The notes: generated from the sequence alone by a model not told the origin. A DNA stretch of 64,000 nt from Sediminicoccus sp. KRV36 (GCF_023243115.1 NZ_CP085081.1:3486001-3550000), one strand, 5' to 3'; shown: positions 34,277 to 45,200, numbered from the stretch's first letter. Translations and numbers: made by a program.

Positions 34277-35554
34277 ATGAGTGACGCGGCGACTCGCCGC
34301 CGAATGCTCGCCAAATCGCTGAGCTTCGACGGCTTCACCCTGGATACCGCGCGCGGCGCCCTCTCGACCGGCGACCGGGAGGTGGTGCTGCGCCCGAAGA
34401 CCGCTGCCGTATTGGCTCATCTCCTGCTGCATGCGGGCGAAGTGGTGAGCCGCGAGGCCCTGCTGGACGCCGTCTGGCCCGATGTCGCCGTCACAGATGA
34501 CAGCGTGACTCAATGCGTCTCCGAAATCCGAAGGGCGCTGGGCGAGGCCGCGCCCCGCCTGCTGCAGACCCTGCCGCGCCGGGGCTATCTGCTGGCCACG
34601 GAACTTCGGCCGGAGGCGCCGCCCGCAGCATCCGCCCCCAATATGGCGCCGCGCCGCCGCGCCGCCCTGGCGCTGGCTGCTGGCCTGCCAGTATTGGCCG
34701 CTGCCTATTGGCTGTGGCCGGCGCTGCCGCAGCCCGCACAACTTCCGGCCGCTTCCCCACGCGCGATGGCCGAAACCCTTTTGGAGCAAGGCCGCGCACG
34801 CCTGCGCGGCGGCGGTTCCTTCGAAGTCCGGCTCCGTGAAAGCCTGCCCTTCTTCCGCGAGGCCAGCGCGCTTGACCCCAGCCTCGCCCAGGCCGCCGCC
34901 GAGGCCACCTTCACCTATGCCAATCTCATCACCGCGCGCCACAGCGAGGATCCGGCGGCGGACCTGGCCGAGGCCAGGCGCTACGCGGAACTGGCCCATG
35001 CCGCGGCACCGCAGGACCCCTTCACCCTGCATGCCCGCGCCGTCGTGCTTCGCCACGAAGGGCGCTACGCCGAGGCCCTGCCGCTGTTCCGCCAAGCGGG
35101 TGAGGACCCCAGCCGCATTACCGCCCGCGCAGGGGCGGGGCTGATGCTGCTGCTGCTCGGGCAGGCGAGGGAGGCGATTGCACCGCTCGAGGCCATGCTG
35201 GTGGAAGCGCCCTTTCACCCCTTCGCCGGCACCTGGCGGACCTATCTGGGGATCGCCAAGCTCTTCGCGGGCGAGGCGGATCACGGGGCTGAGGATTTCG
35301 CGCTGCCGCCCAGCCTGCGCGCCTTCATGCCGCAGGAGGAGCGGTTGCTCTACCGCCTCGCCGCACTGGCGCAGACCGGCCGCGCGGCCGAGGCCGCTGC
35401 CCTGCACACTCACTTGAGGGCGCGCGCCCCGGATCTGCTGGCCCGGACGCTGGCGGCGCCCGCCCTTTCACACGAGACCGCCTATCTGGCCCTGCGCGAG
35501 GCGCGCTTCGTGGTCCCGCTGCTGGCAATGGGCTGGGCCATCAGGATGGAATAA
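34277..35554 (+). CDS. CadC-like winged-helix regulator with TPR domain
   Basis: A 425-residue one-component regulator. The N-terminal OmpR/CadC-type winged helix covers about residues 15-110 (DGFTLDTARGALSTGDREVVL, then EVVSREALLDAVWPDVAVTDDSVTQCVSEIRRALG, RRGYLL). A transmembrane helix follows at about 127-150 (AALALAAGLPVLAAAYWLW), and the remainder is a TPR-like helical repeat domain rich in Ala/Leu (ALPLFRQAGEDPSR, AIAPLEAML). Proteins of this layout bind DNA from the membrane in response to periplasmic or metabolic cues. ATG 34277 follows a GGAG-like site; the upstream frame to 34208 is unlikely to be used. Confidence 0.85.
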   Translation: MSDAATRRRMLAKSLSFDGFTLDTARGALSTGDREVVLRPKTAAVLAHLLLHAGEVVSREALLDAVWPDVAVTDDSVTQCVSEIRRALGEAAPRLLQTLPRRGYLLATELRPEAPPAASAPNMAPRRRAALALAAGLPVLAAAYWLWPALPQPAQLPAASPRAMAETLLEQGRARLRGGGSFEVRLRESLPFFREASALDPSLAQAAAEATFTYANLITARHSEDPAADLAEARRYAELAHAAAPQDPFTLHARAVVLRHEGRYAEALPLFRQAGEDPSRITARAGAGLMLLLLGQAREAIAPLEAMLVEAPFHPFAGTWRTYLGIAKLFAGEADHGAEDFALPPSLRAFMPQEERLLYRLAALAQTGRAAEAAALHTHLRARAPDLLARTLAAPALSHETAYLALREARFVVPLLAMGWAIRME

Positions 35555-35580
35555 CGGTGGGACGCGCCGCCCGGGCCGTC

Positions 35581-36063
35581 TCAGTCCAGATGCGCCTCCA
35601 GCATCCACAGCGCCTTGTCCAGCATGCGCGAGGTGCCGGTCAGCAAATCCGCCGTATCGGCGTCACCCGCCTCGGCGGCCGCATCGATCGCCGCGCGGGT
35701 GGTATCGGCCAGGGCGGCATAGCGTTCGGCCAGCGCCGCCACATGCGCCAGGCCGTCCCGCAGCTTGGCGGGATAGGGTGCCAGCCGGGTGGCCGCACCC
35801 ACCGCCTGGGTAGTTCCATCGGGCGTGCCGCCCAGCTGCACGATGCGCTCGGCCGTGTCATCCACGGCGGTGCCGAGCTGGTCGTAGAATTCCTCGAACT
35901 TCGCGTGCAGCGCCGCGAAATGCGGGCCGCGTACGGTCCAATGGGCCATGCGCACGCCATTGGTCAGGTCCATGAGGTCCACCAGCGCCGCATTCAGCAG
36001 CGCCACGCTGGCGAGGCGGGCATTCTCGCCCAGGGTGTTTCGGGTCTTGAACAATTTGGCCAT
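35581..36063 (-). CDS. dps: Dps-family ferritin-like protein
   Basis: A 160-residue Dps protein that oxidises and stores iron with H2O2 and protects DNA under starvation or oxidative stress. The ferroxidase-site signature is MAHWTVRGPHFAALHAKFEEFYD at about residues 37-60. The four-helix-bundle pattern continues to a C-terminus MLDKALWMLEAHLD. The ATG at 36063 is preceded by AAGGAG at suitable spacing, so it is preferred over in-frame ATGs at 36084 and 36108. Confidence 0.92.
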   Translation of the reverse strand: MAKLFKTRNTLGENARLASVALLNAALVDLMDLTNGVRMAHWTVRGPHFAALHAKFEEFYDQLGTAVDDTAERIVQLGGTPDGTTQAVGAATRLAPYPAKLRDGLAHVAALAERYAALADTTRAAIDAAAEAGDADTADLLTGTSRMLDKALWMLEAHLD

Positions 36064-36123
36064 GGAAAACTCCTTGTCGGACATGATGTGGGCAGCCTCG
36101 CGCTGCATGTCACGTGATGCTGT

Positions 36124-37713
36124 TCAGACCCTGACATTCACATAGCGCACGGCTTCCGGCCCGCCCTCATCCGCGTGGAAGCCGGCGGCGCGGGCCAGCG
36201 TCACGCGATCCTCATCCGAAAGCCGCCCGGCCTCGCGCAGATGCTCGGCCCAGCTTTCGATGGCCCAGAGCTCAACCCAGCGATCCGGCTTGGCAATATC
36301 CTCATAGAGCCGCCAGGTGGCCGCACCGCCGCGCAGCCGGACCAGCCGGCATTCGGCCATGACAGCCAGGAACGCAGTCCGGTCGCCCGGCGCCACGTGA
36401 TAGCGCACCACTTCCAGCACACGGTTCGCATCGTCATGCAGCAGATCGTGCAATTCGGCGGCGGCCGGGGCGGGACCGGCCAGTTCCACCGCCGGTGGAG
36501 CGCTGGGGGCATCGCCCTCCAGTCGCCAATGCCGGACCAGGATGGCGCCTATGGCGGCCCCCAGCGCGAACAATGCCATGGCCCAGGTGACGCCCAGCAG
36601 GCTCGCGATCCAGCCGGAAAGTGCGGAGCCCGCCGCCAACGCGCCGAAGAAGCACATCTGGTAGATGCCGATGGCCCGCGCCCGCACCCAGGCCGGCGCC
36701 GCCATCTGCGCCGAAGCCTGCAAGGTGGAGGCAGCCGAAATCCAGGACACGCCATAGAGCAGCATCCCGATGGCGGCGAAGCTCCAGTGGTGCAGCAAGG
36801 CCAGGATCGCCATGGCCAGCGCGCCGATCAGCGAGGCCCAGAGCACCATGCCGGACCGGTCGAGCCGCCCGCGCAAGGCCGGCAGCAGGAAGCCGGCACC
36901 CACCGCACCCACCCCCATGCAGCCCAGCAACAGCCCGAAGGCCTGCGGGCCGAGCGCCAGCGTGTCCCGCACCAGCAGCGGCAAGAGCCCCCAGACGGCC
37001 GAGCCGAACAGGAAGAACACCACCGCGCGCATGATCGCCGCATGCATGGCAGGCGTGGCCGCGACAAACCGCGTCCCCGCCCGCACGGCGGAGAGGAAAT
37101 GCTCCCGCGGCATGCGCGACGACGTGGCCGGCCGCTTCCAGGCAAAGAGTGCGGCCACCATGACCATCAGGCAGAGCGCATTCAGCGCGAAGGCCGCCTC
37201 CATGCCGAACCAGGCGATGGTCAGCCCGCCGATCGCCGGGCCAATCGCGCGGGTGATGTTGAAGCCGATGCCGTTCAGCGCGATGGCGCTGATCAGATCC
37301 TCACGCGGGACCAGCTCTGGCGTGGTCGCCGCCCAGGCCGGAAAGGTCATGGCGAGGCCGGCACCGAGGCCAAACGTCAAGGCCACCAAGCCCCACGCCC
37401 CCAGCGCATCAAACCCGCTGAGCAGGCAGAGCAGGCCCGCCACGGCCGCCATCCAGAGCTGGGCGGCAATCAGAAAGACGCGGCGGTCCATGATATCGGC
37501 CAGCGCACCTGCCGGCAGCGCCAGCAGGAACACCGGCAGCATGGAGGCGGCCTGCACCAGGCTCACCATCATCGGCGAGGGATCAAGGCTGGTCATCAGC
37601 CAGCCCGCCGCGGTGTTCTGGACGAAGAGCCCGATATTGGAGGCCAGATTGGCCAGCCACAGCATCCGGAAGGCCGGATGGCGGAGCGGCGCCAGCGCGG
37701 CCGGGTTCTTCAT
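36124..37713 (-). CDS. MFS exporter (EntS/MFS_3 type) with C-terminal soluble domain
   Basis: A 529-residue major-facilitator protein. Twelve transmembrane segments span about residues 12-405 (start LRHPAFRMLWLANLASNIGLFVQNTAAGWLM; loop motif ADIMDRRVFLIAAQLWMA), matching the MFS_3 (DUF894/EntS) branch of exporters. The last 110 residues form a soluble domain (RVLEVVRYHVAPGDRTAFLAVM, then WRLYEDIAKPDRWVELW) that resembles a ferredoxin-like monooxygenase fold and is common in this subfamily. Substrate unknown. It precedes dps in the same direction by about 60 bp. Confidence 0.85.
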   Translation of the reverse strand: MKNPAALAPLRHPAFRMLWLANLASNIGLFVQNTAAGWLMTSLDPSPMMVSLVQAASMLPVFLLALPAGALADIMDRRVFLIAAQLWMAAVAGLLCLLSGFDALGAWGLVALTFGLGAGLAMTFPAWAATTPELVPREDLISAIALNGIGFNITRAIGPAIGGLTIAWFGMEAAFALNALCLMVMVAALFAWKRPATSSRMPREHFLSAVRAGTRFVAATPAMHAAIMRAVVFFLFGSAVWGLLPLLVRDTLALGPQAFGLLLGCMGVGAVGAGFLLPALRGRLDRSGMVLWASLIGALAMAILALLHHWSFAAIGMLLYGVSWISAASTLQASAQMAAPAWVRARAIGIYQMCFFGALAAGSALSGWIASLLGVTWAMALFALGAAIGAILVRHWRLEGDAPSAPPAVELAGPAPAAAELHDLLHDDANRVLEVVRYHVAPGDRTAFLAVMAECRLVRLRGGAATWRLYEDIAKPDRWVELWAIESWAEHLREAGRLSDEDRVTLARAAGFHADEGGPEAVRYVNVRV

Positions 37714-37729
37714 CGCGCCAAGCTTTTCA

Positions 37730-39016
37730 TCAGCCGACCGCGAATTTCACGGCACACAGGCCGGAGAGCAGCCAGACCGCGCCATGCACCTCAGCGGCGC
37801 GCCCGGCCAGCGTCTTGATGCCGGCATAGGCCAGGAAGCCGAGCCCGATGCCGGTCGCGATGGAAAAGGTGAAAGGCATCGCGAGGACCGTGAGCATGGC
37901 AGGGAGGTACTCGGTCTCATCCGCCCAATCCACGCCTTTCAGCGCCTGCGCCATGAGGCAGGCCACAAAGACCAGCGCGGGTGCGGTGGCAAAGGCCGGA
38001 ACGGAGGCCGCGAGGGGAGCGAAAAACAAGGCCAGCAGGAAAAAGCCGGCCACGGTCAGCGCCGTCAGCCCCGTCCGGCCGCCCTGCTGGATCCCGGCGG
38101 CGCTTTCGATGAAGCTGACCGTGGTGGAGGTGCCCAGCGCCGCGCCGATCATCGCCCCGCCGGAATCGGCCATCAGCGCGCGGCCGAGGCGCGGCACGCT
38201 GCCATCGGGGCGCATCAGCCCTGCGCGATGGGTGGTGGCGATGAGGGTACCGGCATTGTCGAGCAAATCCACCAGGAAGAAGGTGAAAACCACGCTGAGC
38301 AGCCCGAGTTGCAGCGCGCCCGCGATATCCATCTGCAGGAAGGTCGGCGCCAGCGAAGGGGGCGGCGCGAAGATGCCGCCGAACTGCGTCAGGCCAAGGG
38401 GAATGCCGGCCGCCGCCGTCGCGAGGATGCCGATGATGACGGCCCCCGGCACGCGGCGCGCGGCCAGCGCCGCCATCAGCACGAAGCCGCCGCAGCCCAG
38501 CAGAACCGGCGCAGAGGTGAGTGCCCCCATGCCCACCAGCGTGGCTGGATTGGCCACCACGAGGCCCAGGTTCTTCAAGCCGATCAGGCCGAGGAACAGC
38601 CCGATCCCGGCCGCGATGCCGAGCTTGAGCGAGAGCGGAATGCCGCCGATCAGCCACTCGCGCAGACGCACCGCGCTGATGGCGAAAAAGATCATGCCCG
38701 AGAGAAACACGGCGCCCAGCGCCACCTGCCAGGGAATGCCCATGGCCCCCACGACGACAAAGGCGAAATAGGCGTTCAGTCCCATGCCGGGCGCCAGCGC
38801 GATCGGGTAATTCGCCAGCAACCCCATCAGCGCCGAACCGATGGCGGCGGCCAGGCAGGTGGCGACGAAGGCGGCCCCCGGATCAATGCCGGCGGCGGCC
38901 ATGATCTGCGGGTTCACGATCAGGATATAGGCCATGGTCAGGAAGGTGGCCGCACCGGCTGCCATCTCACGCCGGGCGGTGGTGCCGTGCGCGGTGAGTC
39001 CGAAGAATCTTTCCAT
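37730..39016 (-). CDS. NCS2-family purine permease (AzgA-like)
   Basis: A 428-residue membrane transporter of the AzgA branch of the NCS2 family (adenine/hypoxanthine/guanine:H+ symport). The N-terminus is highly typical: FFGLTAHGTTARREMAAGAATFLTMAYILIVNP. IALAPGMGLNAYFAFVVV and GTSTTVSFIESAAGIQQGGRTGLTAL are the conserved substrate-site segments. It ends 17 bp before the start of the MFS gene in the same direction, so they may form a purine-related import/export pair; that pairing is inference. Confidence 0.92.
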   Translation of the reverse strand: MERFFGLTAHGTTARREMAAGAATFLTMAYILIVNPQIMAAAGIDPGAAFVATCLAAAIGSALMGLLANYPIALAPGMGLNAYFAFVVVGAMGIPWQVALGAVFLSGMIFFAISAVRLREWLIGGIPLSLKLGIAAGIGLFLGLIGLKNLGLVVANPATLVGMGALTSAPVLLGCGGFVLMAALAARRVPGAVIIGILATAAAGIPLGLTQFGGIFAPPPSLAPTFLQMDIAGALQLGLLSVVFTFFLVDLLDNAGTLIATTHRAGLMRPDGSVPRLGRALMADSGGAMIGAALGTSTTVSFIESAAGIQQGGRTGLTALTVAGFFLLALFFAPLAASVPAFATAPALVFVACLMAQALKGVDWADETEYLPAMLTVLAMPFTFSIATGIGLGFLAYAGIKTLAGRAAEVHGAVWLLSGLCAVKFAVG

Positions 39017-39277
39017 CTGCGAATCCTGTCTGATCCTGGTGTCAGGCTAGCGCCAAACCGCGCGCGGGCCGCGCGGCCGGGGTTGGTTTCAAGCCGGGTG
39101 CAGGATTGCATCGCTTGCGGGAAGCGCAACCAGGGCGCGCCTTTGCCTGCCGTACGGGCAAAGCGGCGGTCTCGTGGTGCAACTCAAACAGCCCCCTGTG
39201 TGGCCTCCGGAGCGGCACGGAGCTTGCATGCAAAGATTGCATCGCCGCAATCCGCAATCCCTCCCGGAGACTGCCCC

Positions 39278-40885
39278 ATGATGGATATCCGCCGCCGCTC
39301 CCTCCTTGCCACCCCGGCCATCATCACGTCCCTGGGTGCCAGCGAGGCCGAGGCGCAATCCGCCCAGCCGCTCCGCATCGCCATGTCCATCGGCGATGTG
39401 CCGCGGCTTTGGGGCGGGCCGGAGGCGGGGTTCGAGGGCGTGCGCTTCGGCTCCTACTTCGTCTATGACAGCCTGACGCTGTGGGATCTCTCGCGCGATG
39501 ACGCGCCCTCCGGCCTGCGCCCGGGACTGGCCACCTCCTGGCGGGTGGATGAGGGCAATCAGCGCCGCTGGATCATCGAACTGCGCCAGGGCGTGAAGTT
39601 CCATGATGGCTCGCCCTTCGATGCCGATGCGGCCATCTGGAACCTGGAGAGCATCTTCAACAGCAACGCCCCGCAATTCGAGGGCACGCGCTCGGGCCTG
39701 GTGCGGGGCCGCGCGACCTCGGTCGGCAGCTACGAAAAGCTCGACACCCACCGCATCGCGATCACGACGCGCGAGGTGGACGCGACCTTCCCCTTCCAGA
39801 TGGCGTTTCTTTGGTTTGCCTCTCCGAGCCACTGGCAGGCCATGGGCGGTGACTGGCAGCGCTTCGCCATGAACCCTTCGGGCACCGGCCCCTACAAGGT
39901 GGTCTCGATCACGCCGCGCCAGCGTGCCGATCTGGAGGCCAACCGCGACTATTGGGATGAGCGCCGCATCCCCAAGGCGCCGCGCACGGCGCTGCTGCCC
40001 ATCCCGGATGGCGCGGCACGCGTCGCCGCCTTGCGCGCGGGGCAGATCGACGTGGTGGAATCCCTGCCGACCGACACCATCGCTTCATTGCGCGCGGCAC
40101 GCTTCCAGATCGTGCAGAACAGCTACCCGCATATCTGGGCCTGGCGGCTGAACGTGACGGAGGGTTCGCCCTTTGCCGATCTGCGCGTGCGGCAGGCCGC
40201 CAACCTCGCCATCAATCGCGAGGAGATGGTGGCCCTGCTCTCGGGTGCCGCCCTGCCTGCGCGCGGCAAGGTGACGCCGGAGGATCCCTGGTTCGGCAAT
40301 CCTGGCTTCCGCCTGCGCCATGACCTGGCCGAGGCACGGCGCCTGATGACGGCGGCCGGCTATTCGGCCACGCGCCGTTGCGCCATCAGCGTCATCATGC
40401 CGGTTTCGGGCGGCGGCCAGATGGTGCCGCAACCGATGAACGAGGCGATGCAGGCCGGCCTGCGCGAGGCCTTCTTCGATGTCAGCTTCCTGCCGGTGGA
40501 TTTCGCCACCGCCATCAACCAGATGCGCGCCGGCGCGCGGGACCCCGCCTCACGCGGGGCGCATGCGATCAATGTCGCCATCCCCTCGATGGAGCCGAAC
40601 ACGGGCTGGCTGATCTATGACAGCCAGCTTTCAAATCCGCGCGGGATCAATTGGGGCTACTACAATTCGCCCGCGGTGGACGGCCAGCTGCGCGTGGTGC
40701 GCAACAGCTTCGAGCCGGCCGAGCAGGCGCGGCAGATGGCGCGGCTGCACAATATCCTGATCGAGGAAGCCGCCTTGCTCGCCGTGGTGCATGACCTCAA
40801 CCCGCGCGCGTTGAGCCCGCGCTGCCGCGGCTTCGTGCAAGCGCGCAGCTGGTTCCAGGATTACACGCAGATCAGCGTGGGGTAG
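39278..40885 (+). CDS. ABC-type peptide/nickel-family solute-binding protein
   Basis: A 535-residue periplasmic binding protein of family 5 (SBP_bac_5). A twin-arginine-like signal MMDIRRRSLLATPAIITSLG precedes the domain: YDSLTLWDLSRDD, PGLATSWRVDEGNQRRWIIELRQGVKFHDGSPFDADA (the family signature), MNPSGTGPYKVVS and RVRQAANLAINRE. It would capture oligopeptides or similar solutes, but no permease or ATPase genes lie next to it, so it is an orphan here. Start ATG 39278 or the adjacent 39281; the frame continues upstream for thousands of bases as antisense of the permease gene, which is an artefact of GC bias. Confidence 0.9.
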   Translation: MMDIRRRSLLATPAIITSLGASEAEAQSAQPLRIAMSIGDVPRLWGGPEAGFEGVRFGSYFVYDSLTLWDLSRDDAPSGLRPGLATSWRVDEGNQRRWIIELRQGVKFHDGSPFDADAAIWNLESIFNSNAPQFEGTRSGLVRGRATSVGSYEKLDTHRIAITTREVDATFPFQMAFLWFASPSHWQAMGGDWQRFAMNPSGTGPYKVVSITPRQRADLEANRDYWDERRIPKAPRTALLPIPDGAARVAALRAGQIDVVESLPTDTIASLRAARFQIVQNSYPHIWAWRLNVTEGSPFADLRVRQAANLAINREEMVALLSGAALPARGKVTPEDPWFGNPGFRLRHDLAEARRLMTAAGYSATRRCAISVIMPVSGGGQMVPQPMNEAMQAGLREAFFDVSFLPVDFATAINQMRAGARDPASRGAHAINVAIPSMEPNTGWLIYDSQLSNPRGINWGYYNSPAVDGQLRVVRNSFEPAEQARQMARLHNILIEEAALLAVVHDLNPRALSPRCRGFVQARSWFQDYTQISVG

Positions 40886-40999
40886 CGCCGAGCCCTTCTG
40901 GACCAGGTCCCGGGGCGGGCCCGTTACCTTTGCGGCCCGCTTGACGAAGAGGGGGACATCCCCACCCTTGGGCGTGAGACCTGCGCCAGGAGACATCCC

Positions 41000-41944
41000 A
41001 TGCTGATCCGCCGCCGCCGAGGCTATGACATTCCCGAAAGCCAGGTGACGCCTGAGCGGTTTGTGCTGAATCGCCGTGCCCTGTTCGGCGCCGGCGCCGC
41101 CCTGCTCCCTTCCGTGGCGATGGGCCAGCAGGCGGCAGGCGCGGTGCCGCCCCTGCCCGAGCACCAGCGCAACCTGCGCTTTCGCCCGGAGCGCGACGTC
41201 ACGGCCGAGCGCGAGGCGACGACCTACAACAACTTCTACGAATTCGGCACGAGCAAGAACATCGTGCGCGAAGCCAGCCGCATGGCGCTGCGCCCCTGGA
41301 CCATCAAGGTGGATGGCATGGTCGCCAAGCCGGCCGAATTTGGCGTGGATGACCTGATCCGCCTGCTGCCGATCGAGGAGCGCATCTATCGGCTGCGTTG
41401 CGTGGAAGCCTGGGCGATGACTGTGCCCTGGACCGGCTTTCAGCTCTCCGAGTTGCTGAAGCTGGTCGAACCGCAGGCCGGCGCCCGGTATGTGTCCTTC
41501 CAGACGGCGAGCCTGCCTGCCGTGATGCCGGGCCTGCGGCAGAACTGGTATCCCTGGCCGCATATCGAAGGCTGTTCGATCGAGGAGGCGGCCAACGAAC
41601 TCGCCTTCATGCCGGTCGGCATGTATGGCAAGCCGCTGCAGGCCCAGAATGGCGGGCCGTTCCGCGTGGTGTTTCCGTGGAAATACGGCTTCAAATCCGG
41701 CAAATCCGTCGTGCGGATCACGGTGACGGATCGCCGGCCGGAGAATTTCTGGTTCAAGATCCAGCCCTCCGAATATGGCTTCTGGGCCAATGTGAACCCC
41801 GAGGTGGCGCATCCGCGTTGGTCCCAGGCATCCGAGCGGTTGCTCGGCTCGGGCGAGCGGGTGCCGACACGGCTGTTCAATGGGTATGGCGAGTTCGTGG
41901 CCGGGCTCTACACGAATCTCCAGCGGGAGCGTCTCTGGGCCTGA
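41000..41944 (+). CDS. msrP: Protein-methionine-sulfoxide reductase catalytic subunit MsrP
   Basis: A 314-residue periplasmic molybdoenzyme (formerly YedY) that repairs methionine sulfoxide in exported proteins. A Tat signal is visible (LNRRALFGAGAALLPSVAMG). The Mo-coordinating Cys lies in RIYRLRCVEAWAMTVPW. Other family pieces are TTYNNFYEFG, FGVDDLIRLLPIEERIYR, VGMYGKPLQAQNGGPFRVV and PWKYGFKSGKSVVRI. Its usual haem membrane partner MsrQ is not adjacent; the next gene is the convergent giant repeat protein. Confidence 0.94.
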   Translation: MLIRRRRGYDIPESQVTPERFVLNRRALFGAGAALLPSVAMGQQAAGAVPPLPEHQRNLRFRPERDVTAEREATTYNNFYEFGTSKNIVREASRMALRPWTIKVDGMVAKPAEFGVDDLIRLLPIEERIYRLRCVEAWAMTVPWTGFQLSELLKLVEPQAGARYVSFQTASLPAVMPGLRQNWYPWPHIEGCSIEEAANELAFMPVGMYGKPLQAQNGGPFRVVFPWKYGFKSGKSVVRITVTDRRPENFWFKIQPSEYGFWANVNPEVAHPRWSQASERLLGSGERVPTRLFNGYGEFVAGLYTNLQRERLWA

Positions 41945-42274
41945 AACCTGGCGGAAGCGGCGTGGCGGATGTCAGCCGGGGACGCGTCCCCTGCCCCAGT
42001 CAGCCGGACATCCCAGAGGCGGGCGGGGCCATCGCCCGCTCGATATGCCGTTCTTCCATCCGCGGCGTCGCGCCCTGTGATGGATGGCCCCCTCACCGGT
42101 GGGCGAGTTCCGCCATGCATGCGGGAAATCGGCACCGTTCAGCAGGCGCGGATGACCCGGCGGTGGGTCACAGCAATCGGACGGCGCACCGGGCTGGGCG
42201 ACCAGCCCGATCGTCTGGCCTGGCCGGGCCCAACCTTCCGGCGGGACCGCCCTTGGTCAGGCGCTCGCCTTGGT
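41945..42274. other. Intergenic stretch between convergent genes, with hairpin
   Basis: About 330 bp between msrP and the 3' end of the giant gene. At 42190-42209 an 8-bp perfect stem (CGGGCTGG with CCAGCCCG) closes a GCGA loop, which could act as a bidirectional terminator although no T run follows on either strand. No gene is seen. Confidence 0.5.
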
Positions 42275-45200
42275 TCACAGGAGCCAGCTTGACTGCGAAT
42301 AGACCACGTAGCTGGCGCCCGCGTCATTGCCGCCGGCATTGTCGTTCTGCAGCGCTCCAACCAGGATGTCGGACATGCCGTCGCCGTTCAGATCGGCGAT
42401 GACGCTGAGGCCAATTCCGGCCAGGTCGTTGGCACTCTCGCCGTAGATCTTGAAGCCGCCGACCCCATTGGCGACGGTGTCGAGATTGACTGCCATGCCA
42501 TCCGCCTTGCCCCAGACGACATAGGCCGCGCCGGCATTGGTCCCGCCGCCATTGTCATTCCAGTAAGCCTGGATCCCAAGATCAGCCATGCCATCCCCGT
42601 TGATGTCGCCCAGGCTCTGCACACGGGACACCTGGTCCGCTGCGTTCTCGCCGTAGATCTTGAAGCCGCCCACGCCGAGTGCCACGTCGTCGAGATTGAC
42701 CGCGGTTCCGCTGGCCTTGCCCCACACCACATAGGCGGCACCTGCATTGTTGCCGCCGGCATCATCGCCCTCCCCGCCGAGCAGGATCTCGCCGAGTCCA
42801 TCGCCGTTGATGTCCCCAACACCCGTGATCGAACTGATCAGATCGCCGGCCTTCTCGCCGATGATCTTGAAGCCGCCCAGGCCAAGTGCGACATCGTCGA
42901 GATTGACGCCAGTGCCGCTGGATTTGCCCCAGACCACATAGGCGGCACCGGCACTCGCCCCGCCCGCGCCGTCATTCAGTGAGGCCAGCAGGATCTCGCC
43001 CTTGCCATCGCCGTTGAGATCACTGCTGATGCCCATGGACCACATCTGGTCATTCGCGTTCTCGCCGGTGATCTTGTAGCCGCCATTGCCGGCGGCGACG
43101 TTGTCCAGATTGACCAGCGCCCCGTCCGATTTACCCCAGACGACATAGGCCCCGCCGGCATTGCCGCCATTATTGGGGGCCACGACGACGATCTCGGACT
43201 TGCCATCGCCATTGAGGTCGCCGATCGATCCCACGCCGCCGCTGCCCAGCAGGTCGCCCGCGTTCTCGCCGATGATCTTGTAGCCGCCATTGCCGGCCGC
43301 AACGCTGTCGAGGTTGACCGCGCTGCCGGAGGATTTGCCCCAGACCACGTAGACCGCGCCGGCATTCGCGCCACCGGCATTGTCATTGCCCCGCCCCGCG
43401 ACGACGAGCTCAAACATGCCATCGCCATTGAGGTCACTGACCGAGCCGAGACCCGAGCCCCAGGCCAGCTGGTCATCGGAGTTCTCACCATAAATCTTGT
43501 AGCCGCCATTTCCCGCCGCGACGTTGTCCAGATTGACGGCCGCACTGCCTGCCGCCGCACCCCACACCACATAGGCGGCACCGCTCGTGGCGCCGCCGCC
43601 ATTATTCTTGTGGGCACCGATGAACATCTCGGACAGACCATCGCCGTTCAGGTCGGCCAAGCCCAGTGATGGGAAGCCAGCCTGGTCGCCCGCATGCTCG
43701 CCGTAAATCTTGTAGCCGCCGCGGCCGGCAGCAACGTCATCCAGATTGATGGCCTGGACAACCTGGGCGCCCTCGGATTTGCCGCCGATGGTCACGACGA
43801 GATAGCGACGCGACGAGGCGTCCGTGGAATCGATAGCGAGGCTATCGGTCAGGCTCTGGCCATTGTTCAGGGCCTGCACAGCGGCCAGGCCGTTGTTGAG
43901 CGCATAGCCCCAATCGCCAGTGCCCGCGTTGAAGCTGAAGCTGCCATATTTCCCGGCCAGGGAGGCCGGCGTCATGAAACCGGATTGCCCCGCATCGGCA
44001 TCCGTCGCCGTGACCCTGCCGGAGGCGGTCAGTGCCGTATCCTCCAATACCGAGCCCCGGAAGGTGCCAGCCATGGTCGCGATATCATTGGCGCCGGCGA
44101 TGGCGATGTTGATCATCCTGCTGGCCGAGCCGTCGCTCGATGTGACAGCGAGGCTGTCGGTCACCGATTGCCCCGCCGCCAGCGCCTGCACATTCGCACC
44201 CGCATTGTTCAGCGCATAACCCCAGGCGCCCGTCGCCGCGTCAAAGCTGAATGTGCCATAGACGCCGGCCAGCGAGGCCGGTGTGGCGAAGCCCGCCTGC
44301 CCCGCATCCGGATCCACCACGCTCAGCGTGCCCGAGGCCGTCAGCGTCCCATCCTCGGCCACTGCGCCTGCACTGCTCCCGGTGATCGCCGCCGTGTCAT
44401 CACGGCCCTGGACCTCAAGCTGGATTGTCGTGCTCGCTGCACCATCAAGCGAGGACACGACCAGACTCTCCGTCATGCGCTGCCCGGTGATCAGCGCCTG
44501 CACATTCGCGGCCGCGTTGTTCAGCGCGTAGCCCCAGGCGCCCGTCCCGGCGTCAAAGCTGAATGTGCCATAGCTGCCCACCAGCGAAGCCGGCGTGGCA
44601 AACCTCGCCTGGCCCGCATCCGGGTCCACCACGCTCAGCGTGCCCGTTGCCGTCAGCGTCCCATCCTCAGCAACAGCACCAGCGCTGCTGCCCGTGATCA
44701 CCGCCGCGTCATCCTGGCCCGCGATGCTCACGCGGATCATCTGGCTCGCCGAGCCATCCAGCGACGTCACCGTCAGGCTGTCCGTCACCGATTGCCCGGT
44801 CTTGAGCCCCTGCACATTCGCGCCCGCATTGGCCAGCGCATAACCCCAGGCGCCTGTCGCGGCGTCAAAGCTGAACATGCTATAGCTGCCCGCCAACGAA
44901 GCCGGCGCGGCAAAACCCGCCTGACCCGCATCGGGGTCCGTCACCACCAGCATGCCCGAGGCGCTGAGCGCGCCATCCTCAGCCACCGAACCCGTCGCCG
45001 CGCCCGTGATCACCGCCGCGTCATCCTGGCCTGCGATGCTCACCACCAGCGACTTGCTGGCCGAACCATCCGTCGAGGTGATGACAATGCTGTCGGTGAC
45101 ACTCTGGCCCGACACCAGCCCCTGCACCGCGGCCGAAGCGTTGGCGAGCGTGTAGCCCCAGGCCCCCGTCGCCGCATTCAGCGTGAAGCTGCCATAGGTG

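Noticed and set aside
36770-40885. 1371-codon plus-strand frame
   Set aside because: Only the last 535 codons (the solute-binding protein) are real. The upstream part is antisense to the MFS and NCS2 genes.
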